A stretch of DNA of 7,651 nt, taken from Caryophanales bacterium UBA1424 (GTDB lineage: Bacteria; Bacillota_I; Bacilli_A; RFN20; CAG-826). The notes under the pieces were generated by a model, which was given only the letters and a program-made list of their open reading frames with translations, ran no database searches and was not told where the DNA came from. Positions 1 to 5,275 of the stretch are shown piece after piece. The DNA lies in contig DCUC01000015.1 of the NCBI GenBank assembly GCA_002329705.1, positions 31,623-39,273 on the forward strand. The letters run 5' to 3'. The number at the start of each line of letters is the position of its first letter. Position 1 is the first letter of the stretch. Made by a program: the position numbers and the translations under genes.

Positions 1-45
1 GCATGCGTGAAAGGCATGTGAGTTAAGCCACTTCTCCAACGGGCC
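1..45 (-). tRNA. trnE: tRNA-Glu (anticodon TTC), 5' part only
   Basis: The minus strand reads a tRNA 5' end starting at 45. The acceptor strand is GGCCCGT, the D stem is GAG/CTC, and the anticodon stem is CATGC/GCATG around the loop CTTTCAC, so the anticodon is TTC (positions 9-11), which decodes glutamate. The T arm and 3' acceptor half lie beyond the left edge of the window. It follows tRNA-Asn after only 7 bases (46-52), so the two are almost certainly cut from one precursor. The call rests on visible stems and resemblance to Firmicutes/Mollicutes tRNA-Glu. Confidence 0.9.
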
Positions 46-52
46 ACATAAG

Positions 53-128
53 TGGCGCCTACCATAGGACTCGAACCTATGACCGATCGGTTAACAGCCG
101 ATTGCTCTACCGACTGAGCTAGGTAGGC
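53..128 (-). tRNA. trnN: tRNA-Asn (anticodon GTT) with encoded CCA
   Basis: This is a complete cloverleaf on the minus strand. The acceptor stem is GCCTACC (128-122) paired with GGTAGGC (63-57), with discriminator G at 56 and CCA encoded at 55-53. The D arm is GCTC...GAGC. The anticodon stem is ATCGG/CCGAT around the loop CTGTTAA, with anticodon GTT at 95-93. The T arm is ATAGG/CCTAT with loop TTCGAGT. It is the first gene of a tRNA-Asn/tRNA-Glu pair. Without the CCA the body is 73 nt (56-128). Confidence 0.97.
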
Positions 129-130
129 GT

Positions 131-148
131 GTTATTCAAAAGAATAAC
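131..148. repeat. Perfect 7-bp inverted repeat upstream of tRNA-Asn
   Basis: GTTATTC (131-137) and GAATAAC (142-148) are exact reverse complements separated by AAAA. In minus-strand RNA this gives a hairpin ending only 3 bases from the tRNA 5' end. No T-run follows it on either strand, so it is not a standard intrinsic terminator. It may shape the pre-tRNA leader or mark the end of the acpP transcript. The function is inferred. Confidence 0.5.
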
Positions 149-157
149 GCAAGAAGT

Positions 158-186
158 ATATTACCAAAACGGCTTTGAATATGCAA
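158..186 (-). promoter_or_regulatory. Possible tRNA promoter (weak)
   Basis: On the minus strand, TTGCAT (186-181), 17 bases and TAATAT (163-158) are spaced like a sigma-A promoter, with TGG just before the -10 (extended -10). Transcription would start near 151 and the 131-148 hairpin would lie in the leader. The -35 matches only in TTG. The tRNAs could instead be read through from acpP, because no terminator is seen between them. Confidence 0.35.
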
Positions 187-193
187 CGAAGAT

Positions 194-424
194 TTATTCA
201 GTTCCGCACTTCTTGTGAATGGCGTTTACCAGATCACCAATCGTCTGCAAAGAGGTCATCTCTTCATCGGTGAATTTGATTTTGTACTCATCTTCTAACT
301 CTAAGATGAGTTCGACCATATCAAGCGAATCTAAACCGTAGTCTTTGAGCGTCTTGCTTTCGTCAACGGCTTCAATGTTCAGTTTTTTCTTAAATTTTTC
401 GAGAACGTTATTTACTTTGGCCAT
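194..424 (-). CDS. acpP: Acyl carrier protein
   Basis: This 76-residue protein has the normal length for bacterial ACP. It carries acyl chains on a 4'-phosphopantetheine arm for fatty acid and phospholipid synthesis in the cytoplasm. The attachment motif GLDSLDMVEL is clear (residues 30-39), with Ser33 the expected modification site. It is followed by the usual acidic helix II and a TIGDLVNAI segment. The ATG at 424 is preceded by GTGAGGA (438-432), a fair ribosome-binding site. A good promoter lies just upstream, and the gene is separated from the pilus operon by a terminator at 491-512, so it is an independent unit. No fab or pls genes are next to it. It is followed by two tRNA genes on the same strand without a visible terminator. 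Identification as an ACP is near certain. Whether it is the housekeeping copy cannot be told from the window alone, but the sequence is ordinary for one. Confidence 0.96.
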   Translation of the reverse strand: MAKVNNVLEKFKKKLNIEAVDESKTLKDYGLDSLDMVELILELEDEYKIKFTDEEMTSLQTIGDLVNAIHKKCGTE

Positions 425-446
425 GATTTAATCCTCACTCCGTTGT

Positions 447-474
447 ATTATAGCAAAAAATAATCTTTTGTAAG
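447..474 (-). promoter_or_regulatory. acpP promoter, extended -10
   Basis: The minus strand has a perfect TATAAT (452-447) directly preceded by TGC, which makes an extended -10, and CTTACA (474-469) as a 4/6 match to -35 at a 16-base spacing. Start of transcription would be near 440, giving a leader of only about 16 nt that still includes the ribosome-binding site at 432-438. Confidence 0.75.
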
Positions 475-490
475 AAGGAAATTACATTTA

Positions 491-512
491 AGAAAAAGGG
501 CATAACGCCCTT
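491..512 (-). terminator. Intrinsic terminator of the Tad-like operon
   Basis: On the minus strand AAGGGC (512-507), loop GTTAT and GCCCTT (501-496) form a 6-bp stem followed by TTTCT, giving a T-rich tail of TTTTTCT. It lies 26 bases after the stop of the small pilin-like gene and separates the operon from acpP. There is no T-run on the plus side, so it acts leftward only. Confidence 0.85.
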
Positions 513-538
513 CGTGATGAGTTATTGAGAAATCGATT

Positions 539-685
539 TTATAAAGGCTCTTCGACGGGAGCGAGGATTTGATCGGCGACGTGCGAAGTCGCGCCGTCAA
601 AAGCCGTAATCAAGGCCGTGCTGACTCCCGCAAAAATCAAGACGACGAGCAAGATTCCGAGCAATTGTCCTTTAATTTCCGACAT
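539..685 (-). CDS. Small Flp-like pilin candidate (48 aa)
   Basis: A 48-codon gene runs from ATG at 685 to TAA at 539 and is preceded by a strong AAAGGAG ribosome-binding site (698-692) and a 15-base gap from the previous gene. The protein starts MSEIKGQLLG and continues with a hydrophobic span of about residues 8-28, then a short acidic tail ending VEEPL. Tiny proteins with a short polar N-terminus, one N-terminal helix and a short tail are typical of Flp pilins, the major subunits of Tad pili. Its place as last gene of a tadABC-like operon, right before the terminator, fits that role. The KG-Q junction (residues 5-7) resembles class III/Flp cleavage contexts, but the Glu at +5 usual in prepilins is missing. 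It could instead be a small membrane accessory protein. The reading frame is firm and the pilin role is inference. Confidence 0.72.
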   Translation of the reverse strand: MSEIKGQLLGILLVVLIFAGVSTALITAFDGATSHVADQILAPVEEPL

Positions 686-700
686 GGGTTCTCCTTTCTT

Positions 701-1042
701 TTAGTTGTAATATCCTATTACGACGCTTCGGCGAATGCTTATTTCTATCGGTTCGTCACTCATGGTAATCGGTTCATAAGACGTCGTAACAACATATATG
801 TAAGTATCGCCGAAGCGCGGTGTGCAATTATTCGCACAATAAATTGTGGCATTGGCCTCGGCTTCGACAAATTCAGCGACTTCGGCCGTGATACCGCCCC
901 TTTCGACAATGAGATGTCCAGCCGTCATCGCCACCGCATCAAGATTTGAATACAGGAGCTGAACATTTATTAAATCGCTGCCAAAAAGAAAGACATTAAT
1001 AACAAAAAGAAAAGACAGGATAGTGCCGATGTTAGATCCCAC
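701..1042 (-). CDS. TadE-like single-span pseudopilin
   Basis: The protein has 113 residues from the GTG at 1042. A GGAG at 1055-1052, 9 bases upstream, supports this start. An earlier in-frame TTG at 1057 has no ribosome-binding site and would place this GGAG inside the gene. One hydrophobic helix (about residues 4-24) is followed by an amphipathic stretch with LLYSNLDAVAMTAG, then an exterior domain with two cysteines spaced as CANNC (about 69 and 73) and a beta-rich tail ending IGYYN. This architecture (N-terminal helix, short soluble domain) matches TadE/pseudopilin-type minor subunits of Tad systems, and the neighbours support it. The gene overlaps tadC by 11 bases. CANNC could form a disulfide outside the cell. 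Family membership is inferred from architecture and context; I see no diagnostic motif. Confidence 0.7.
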   Translation of the reverse strand: MGSNIGTILSFLFVINVFLFGSDLINVQLLYSNLDAVAMTAGHLIVERGGITAEVAEFVEAEANATIYCANNCTPRFGDTYIYVVTTSYEPITMSDEPIEISIRRSVVIGYYN

Positions 1043-1700
1043 CGATAATGTCTCCAATCATCGTGATGATGCCAAAAGTGATCATCATCGTGATTAAGCC
1101 GGCTCCGACAAGCGGCAGGGCATTCAGCGATTCAAGGCCTTTGCGAATCTTATTGACCTCGTCTTGATAATGCTGATCCGCTATTCGTCCGAAGACATTT
1201 TGAAATTGGATGAGGCGCATCTCATCATTTCCTTGGTCGACCATTTGATAGATGCTAATCATCGCTTGTTCGATGGCCAGTGAGTGAAAACGTTTGCCGA
1301 AGTTAATAAAGGGCATGACCGTTTTGTCTTCGTCGATCTGAGCGAGCAGAGTTTCGAGGTAGTCTTTAATCGTCGGTGAGGCAAAACTGACGAGGGCTTC
1401 AAGGGCGTTATATATGTTTAAACCATTGCGAATGTATATCTGGTAATAAGTGAACAGTTTGACAAATTCCTTCTGAAGATTAAAAAGAAACTGAGATTTC
1501 AAATTCGCATAGCGCATCTGCATATAAACGGCATATATCAAGAGAAACAGGGGAATAAGCAGAAAGAGGAGCGGTTTTCGCATGATAGCTATCATCGCAG
1601 CGAGCAACAGCGATGCAGTCAGCAAAATTACCAGCTGTTTACGGACCTCTTTTTTGTAGTCCAGATTCGCCGCCGAAATCGCTTTTTCAAATGGTTTCAT
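1032..1700 (-). CDS. tadC: TadC-like inner-membrane platform protein
   Basis: This 222-residue protein is of the type II secretion F family (T2SSF domain). With TadB it forms the membrane platform on which the ATPase acts during pilin assembly. Two adjacent transmembrane helices sit near the N-terminus (about 23-41 and 43-60). A cytoplasmic helical region of about 61-190 contains YYQIYIRNGLNIYNALEALV, and a final transmembrane helix lies at about 195-219. A degenerate GGD-like turn, QGNDE, falls near 156-160. It starts at ATG 1700 with AAGG 8 bases upstream, overlaps the TadB-like gene by 14 bases, and ends inside the next gene. The TadB-then-TadC order right after a CpaF-type ATPase is the classical Tad arrangement. 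Length is somewhat short compared with many TadC proteins (about 280-320). The family call is good; the C rather than B assignment rests on gene order. Confidence 0.82.
   Translation of the reverse strand: MKPFEKAISAANLDYKKEVRKQLVILLTASLLLAAMIAIMRKPLLFLLIPLFLLIYAVYMQMRYANLKSQFLFNLQKEFVKLFTYYQIYIRNGLNIYNALEALVSFASPTIKDYLETLLAQIDEDKTVMPFINFGKRFHSLAIEQAMISIYQMVDQGNDEMRLIQFQNVFGRIADQHYQDEVNKIRKGLESLNALPLVGAGLITMMITFGIITMIGDIIGGI
1052..1055 (-). promoter_or_regulatory. Ribosome-binding site that sets the GTG start at 1042
   Basis: The GGAG read on the minus strand at 1055-1052 lies within the end of tadC and is 9 bases before GTG (1042-1040). No comparable site precedes the alternative TTG at 1057. 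Confidence 0.65.
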
Positions 1701-2397
1701 GGTGGTTACCTTCGAGGATGGGCGAATTCATGAATTTATTGATGGCAAGATGAAGGGAGATGAGAAGGAGGATAAATAAGGAGGAAGTCATAGTTATGAC
1801 TAACGCGGCATTCAAAAGTTGCTGATAAAACTGTCCCATACCAAACCGCATGAAGATGATGATGCCGAGGGTGATGGTCCACAAGACGACAAACTCAACA
1901 ATTTTCCGATTTATAATCGCGGATACACCGATCATGGCTTCCTCCATTCGATTCACTTCCTGTATGAGAGTCTCGGCCATCGTTAAGATATCGCCTCCCT
2001 GCTCTTCAAATAATGTCAATATGTTTAAAAACATATAGTAGACATCAAAACGAAAATACTTATTGAGGTAGTCAATCTGTTCGCGAACCGCTAGATGTTC
2101 AATATGTTTAAGTTCCTCTTTAAAGGCTCCGCCCGCATTAATCGTCGCGTTTAAAAAAGCATCGGAATGAGAATTTCTTATGCTCATCGAAAGCAAATAG
2201 TTATTTATGAATTGCTGGCACTCATGGGCGCTGTTCATCATTTTGCCATGTCGCTGAATTTTACGTTTAACATATAAGATTCCGTATATCAAATAAATAA
2301 CAGCGATTATTCCGGCGATGTATAAATTGCCGCTTGCAATATAGCCAAGCGCGCCTAAAAGCGATGAGATGAACACTGTAGCAATCACGATGCGCAT
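1687..2397 (-). CDS. tadB: TadB-like inner-membrane platform protein
   Basis: This 236-residue T2SSF-type protein is the partner of TadC in the pilus assembly platform. Two transmembrane helices occupy the N-terminus (about 3-20 and 25-43). A cytoplasmic helical domain of about 50-165 contains the family's GGD turn in EEQGGDILTMAETL (GGD at 134-136), which is the best single marker. Two further helices follow at about 166-187 and 194-222. The ATG at 2397 is preceded by GGAG at an 11-base spacing and lies inside the end of the ATPase gene (13-base overlap). Its stop is TGA, overlapping the TadC start by 14 bases. Both overlaps suggest coupled translation and balanced amounts. The family is clear, with the function known from Tad and type II/IV pilus homologues. 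Confidence 0.86.
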   Translation of the reverse strand: MRIVIATVFISSLLGALGYIASGNLYIAGIIAVIYLIYGILYVKRKIQRHGKMMNSAHECQQFINNYLLSMSIRNSHSDAFLNATINAGGAFKEELKHIEHLAVREQIDYLNKYFRFDVYYMFLNILTLFEEQGGDILTMAETLIQEVNRMEEAMIGVSAIINRKIVEFVVLWTITLGIIIFMRFGMGQFYQQLLNAALVITMTSSLFILLLISLHLAINKFMNSPILEGNHHETI

Positions 2398-3458
2398 CTA
2401 TGAAGATTCTCCATGATTCGCTCGCCGTTTGGCGATGAGCGGATGAGTTGTAACGTATGGGCTGATGGTAATTGATATTTGATTGCATCGCCCTCCTTTT
2501 GATAAATCAAAACTGATGTTTTTGTCACGTGATCATATTCTAAAAACGAAGATAGAAAACGAGTTATGCGACCGTCTGCAGATGTTTCTTTTCGCAAATA
2601 TATAAAATAGCGAAAATGCTCTTTAATATCGCTTTCGGCTTCGAGATAATTCGTCTCCCTGCCATTCATCAGGACCATTCGCACCATGCGGTTTATAATC
2701 GTCTCGGCGCTGCGGGCGTGAATTGTCGTCAGGACCGGATGGCCGGTCATCACCGAATTGAGAACATCGAGCATCTCATTTCCGCGGCTTTCGGCGATGA
2801 CGAGCCAATCGGGATTGCTGCGAAGAGCGTTTCGAATCAGCTCCTGAAAGGAAGCGTGTTGAAGATAGGGGTTAACCTGCCAGCACGTCAAATCGATATT
2901 CTCGTTTGCCGAACTGTAAGTGAGTTCTTGAATATTATCAATCACCACCACTCTTTCATGCTTGCCGATGCGTGAAAGAAGATATTTCTGCAGCTCGGTT
3001 TTGCCCGTTCCCGTAATGCCTCCGATGACAAGCGACTGGTGGTTTCTAATCAAGATGTCGAGAATCTCGCCCGCCAGCATCGGCATAAACGAATCATCGA
3101 CGGCAATACGGGTTTCATATGAGCCAATCCGCAAAGAGAAAGTGGGGGTTTTACAATCATTAACTCGCCCCAGAGCATAGTGAACGGCATTGAGGCGGTA
3201 ACGACCGAAGCTCATGTCGAGGAGAGGCTCTGAATACGAGAACTGCTTTTCGCCTAAATTGGCGATTTGCCGCAAAAAATCGTGTACTTCCTGACTCTTT
3301 ATGACGATCTCGCTTTTGCCTCTTCCATAGTCGTTGTGCTGATAATAAATGCTTCGCCCATTATAAGAAATATCGGTGATCGCCGCTTCTTTAATTAAAG
3401 GCGCCAAAAATGATTGTTCTAAAAAATCGATGAGTCGCTCATTATTTTCATTATTCAT
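2385..3458 (-). CDS. tadA: TadA/CpaF-type pilus assembly ATPase
   Basis: This 357-residue cytoplasmic secretion ATPase of the VirB11/CpaF branch powers pilin assembly through the TadB/TadC platform. A short N-terminal region (about 1-110) has the usual NNG-like turn (SYNGRSIYY, 31-39). Walker A is GITGTGKT at 147-154 (Lys153). The Asp box is VVIDNIQELTY at about 171-181. Walker B is WLVIAESRG (218-226), where most relatives read VGExRG. The His box is VLTTIHARS (242-250, His247). CpaF proteins are often 400-500 residues, so this one lacks the longer N-terminal extension. It starts at ATG 3458, inside the last codons of the previous gene (8-base overlap), with no visible ribosome-binding site, so it probably relies on coupling. 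ComGA/PilB-type competence ATPases are less likely, given the TadB/TadC neighbours and lack of a tetracysteine motif. Confidence 0.92.
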   Translation of the reverse strand: MNNENNERLIDFLEQSFLAPLIKEAAITDISYNGRSIYYQHNDYGRGKSEIVIKSQEVHDFLRQIANLGEKQFSYSEPLLDMSFGRYRLNAVHYALGRVNDCKTPTFSLRIGSYETRIAVDDSFMPMLAGEILDILIRNHQSLVIGGITGTGKTELQKYLLSRIGKHERVVVIDNIQELTYSSANENIDLTCWQVNPYLQHASFQELIRNALRSNPDWLVIAESRGNEMLDVLNSVMTGHPVLTTIHARSAETIINRMVRMVLMNGRETNYLEAESDIKEHFRYFIYLRKETSADGRITRFLSSFLEYDHVTKTSVLIYQKEGDAIKYQLPSAHTLQLIRSSPNGERIMENLHRCAS

Positions 3459-3840
3459 GGTTTTTAATTATGAAAGTCAGACTATTCTGATAATGATTAT
3501 CGAGTATCAAAGGAACGCGGAGACCGATGACCACTCCATCATAACGATCTAATAGATAACTGCCCTCTTCATTTTGGTTAAAATAATAGTAGGCCAAGGA
3601 AAAACTCGGCACAAAGGATTGCAAATTGTCGACAAAATAATCTTTTACAGCATTTTCTAGATAGGATGTATCGTAGAAAGGCTTTTCTCCTTCGTTAAGG
3701 CCGATGATGGTGACAGCTTTTTCAATAATGCCGCTTGGTAGCAGCAGAAACGTGCGATTGATGGCGCTTATCTTTAATGAAAATGTGAAACCAGTCAAAA
3801 GTATTGACATGCTGATCACGCCAATCCAAATGTTGATCAT
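3451..3840 (-). CDS. TadE/pseudopilin-like membrane-anchored protein
   Basis: This 129-residue protein has one N-terminal hydrophobic helix (about 3-22) and a soluble domain outside the membrane. The region around residues 58-75 (TSYLENAVKDYFVDNL) and the later LAYYYFNQNEEG resemble the pattern of TadE-like and archaeal/Gram-positive Tad minor pilins, but I do not recognise a specific family. The ATG at 3840 overlaps the previous stop as ATGA and has a strong GGGAGGAG site 8 bases upstream. It directly precedes the ATPase gene with an 8-base overlap. The N-terminus has no basic stretch and no G/A-x-x-x-x-E prepilin processing site, so it may stay as an uncleaved membrane protein. The membrane topology is well supported; the pilus role comes from context. 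Confidence 0.68.
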   Translation of the reverse strand: MINIWIGVISMSILLTGFTFSLKISAINRTFLLLPSGIIEKAVTIIGLNEGEKPFYDTSYLENAVKDYFVDNLQSFVPSFSLAYYYFNQNEEGSYLLDRYDGVVIGLRVPLILDNHYQNSLTFIIKNHE

Positions 3841-4862
3841 GGCCGAGTCTCCTCCCAGTCGGTCAAAACACCTTCATCTTCAGTGGATGTGACGCCGATA
3901 CAATATTGCGAATCGCGACAATCACCGATTAATTTGAGATGGGAATAATAGTAAAAATCATAGATAATATCGATTTCATTGTAGCCACAGCCATCGATGA
4001 GAAGTTTGAAGCGAACATCGTGTTCAGTATCATAATAATCTTTGGGAAAATAGAATTTTGATGTGGCGATAAAACCTTCTCTCATCTTCGGCGACATTAG
4101 CAAGGTGTCAGGATCAACATAGAGATTCTCGGCGAGACGTATATCATAATTATTAAGATCTCTGGCGACGATTTGAACGGGCAACTTTCGAAACCCCGAA
4201 GGCACGCTCTCCGGAAAAAGACGATAGAGATTTTCGCTTTCTTCAATCAGGAGCGATACTTTTGAATAAGTGAAAGCATTGCTCGAAAATATCGAAAGTC
4301 CCGAAAGGTCTAAATAATAATAGTAATCATCATCGACAATGCTTGAAAAGCCATTGAAAACAAACATATCGCGCTTTCGAGATAATACTCCGTCGCGAAG
4401 CTCATAGTAGTTATAAGGGGTGGTTAAACTGACTTGTTCTTCGCTCGGATAAAAAGGGCTCGGAAAGCGCAGGGCCGCTTTGACGATGACTTGCTCTTCA
4501 ATTCCGTTTGAAACACACGAAAAAGTAAGTTCGTTCATGCTGTTATCGACAAGCGTGTGATCCAAGACAAAGAGGCGCGAAATGTCCTGAGTATCACCTT
4601 TACTGACAAAGATGCTGTTTTGAAAAACAAGGATGCGATTCGGATATTTGTCATTTCTAAGATAGATTCGTAGCAAAAACTGCTGGTTATCAGACGTTGC
4701 GAGGGCTCGATAAAGAAACCTTATTTCTTGATCGCTTTCAAGCGAGAGGGGTTGGACGATAAATGAGATCCACCCCAGTTTTTGCTCGCTTTGAAAACTA
4801 GTGCAAAGAAGAAGTAAAGGCATGAGGAAAAAGAGAGCACAAATTCTACGAAATTTTTGCAT
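3837..4862 (-). CDS. Exported protein of unknown family in the Tad-like operon
   Basis: The protein has 341 residues and I do not recognise its family. The N-terminus is a signal peptide: basic MQKFRR, a hydrophobic core of about 7-20, then TSFQSEQ. Cys20 follows LLLL, which is a poor lipobox because no small residue precedes it, so cleavage as a plain secreted protein, a lipoprotein or retention are all possible. The mature part looks beta-rich and aromatic (for example VDDDYYYYLDL near 177-187 and DFYYYSH near 302-308). It has four cysteines (about 116, 292, 315, 321), three of them clustered in the last 50 residues, which suggests disulfides outside the cell. It is encoded 4 bases after the regulator gene and shares ATGA with the next gene. 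No ribosome-binding site is seen before the ATG and an in-frame TAG lies just upstream, so the start is fixed and translation is probably coupled. A surface or pilus-tip/adhesin-like part is a reasonable guess only. Confidence 0.75.
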   Translation of the reverse strand: MQKFRRICALFFLMPLLLLCTSFQSEQKLGWISFIVQPLSLESDQEIRFLYRALATSDNQQFLLRIYLRNDKYPNRILVFQNSIFVSKGDTQDISRLFVLDHTLVDNSMNELTFSCVSNGIEEQVIVKAALRFPSPFYPSEEQVSLTTPYNYYELRDGVLSRKRDMFVFNGFSSIVDDDYYYYLDLSGLSIFSSNAFTYSKVSLLIEESENLYRLFPESVPSGFRKLPVQIVARDLNNYDIRLAENLYVDPDTLLMSPKMREGFIATSKFYFPKDYYDTEHDVRFKLLIDGCGYNEIDIIYDFYYYSHLKLIGDCRDSQYCIGVTSTEDEGVLTDWEETRP

Positions 4863-4866
4863 ATAA

Positions 4867-5214
4867 TTAAGCTAAATTTTCTAAGAAGCGACACATCGCC
4901 ACGCGTTTAAGACGATAGTATGTCGCGGTCGAATAAAGGCTGAGCCACCAAAACTTGTAATTATTGAAGAAGAAATCGTTGTTAATAATACGCTTCGAAT
5001 CAACATCTAATAGACGAAAAGCGTTTTCAATTTTGCTTATGTAAAGTTTATGAACATCTTCGCCCTGATAAGCTTGCGAATAAACAGCCATGTTCAGATC
5101 GTATTTGCCACTTCGCACATTCGCGGATTGAAGCGCTTTAAAATATAGTCTTGCCACTTCGCGGACATCATTACATAAATTACGAAATTTTCTCCGATTA
5201 TTGCATTTTCCCAT
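4867..5214 (-). CDS. Small putative regulator with sigma-region-4/ArpU-like HTH
   Basis: The protein has 115 residues from ATG 5214, which an excellent AAAGGAGG (5228-5221) precedes at a 6-base spacing. An in-frame TTG at 5265 would read through that site and is unlikely. The N-terminus is basic (MGKCNNRRKF), followed by predicted helices (LCNDVREVARLYFKAL; KLYISKIENAFRLL). The C-terminal part, about residues 73-113, has the layout of a sigma-70 region 4 or phage ArpU/RinA-type HTH: SKRIINNDF, then WWLSLYSTATYYRLKRVA, then MCRFLENL, where TATYYRLKR would be the recognition helix. This suggests a DNA-binding or RNA-polymerase-binding factor. I also considered the Mollicutes MG284/MPN403 family of uncharacterised proteins. 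As first gene of the operon it may control the pilus genes and itself. The gene is firm; its function is inference from pattern. Confidence 0.7.
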   Translation of the reverse strand: MGKCNNRRKFRNLCNDVREVARLYFKALQSANVRSGKYDLNMAVYSQAYQGEDVHKLYISKIENAFRLLDVDSKRIINNDFFFNNYKFWWLSLYSTATYYRLKRVAMCRFLENLA

Positions 5215-5220
5215 TCCTAA

Positions 5221-5228
5221 CCTCCTTT
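5221..5228 (-). promoter_or_regulatory. Strong ribosome-binding site of the regulator gene
   Basis: AAAGGAGG on the minus strand (5228-5221) lies 6 bases before ATG 5214 and decides this start. A second purine tract, GGGGAG, lies just upstream (5235-5230). Confidence 0.85.
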
Positions 5229-5259
5229 CTCCCCTTTCTAGATTTGTAAGTATCAAAGC

Positions 5260-5275
5260 TGTCAAAATGTCAAAA
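5260..5275 (-). repeat. Tandem TTTTGACA x2
   Basis: Two exact adjacent copies of TTTTGACA (5275-5268 and 5267-5260, minus) lie about 46 bases before the regulator start. Each contains a consensus TTGACA -35, but no good -10 is found at 16-18 bases (only TACAAA at 19 from the first copy). They may be a second weak promoter or a direct-repeat binding site. Confidence 0.35.

Noticed and set aside
569..949. 126-codon open frame on the plus strand
   Set aside because: It lies antisense to the pilin-like and TadE-like genes, which have ribosome-binding sites and plausible proteins. Its own product is low in hydrophobic order and looks like a shadow.
1040..1057. TTG at 1057 as start of the TadE-like gene
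   Set aside because: It has no ribosome-binding site, whereas GTG at 1042 has GGAG 9 bases upstream.
2267..2488. 73-codon minus frame overlapping the ATPase/TadB junction
   Set aside because: It covers the ends of two well-supported genes in a third frame and has no family features.
2616..3180. Two open frames on the plus strand inside the ATPase gene
   Set aside because: The minus frame carries all the ATPase motifs. The plus frames show no recognisable domains.
539..5214. Competence (ComG) pilus instead of Tad-like
   Set aside because: There is no ComGC-type prepilin with the KxxGFTLxE motif and no ComGA-type ATPase. The paired TadB/TadC proteins and CpaF-type boxes favour Tad.
5215..5265. 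TTG at 5265 as start of the regulator gene
   Set aside because: It would translate through a perfect AAAGGAGG that serves ATG 5214, and the added residues add nothing recognisable.
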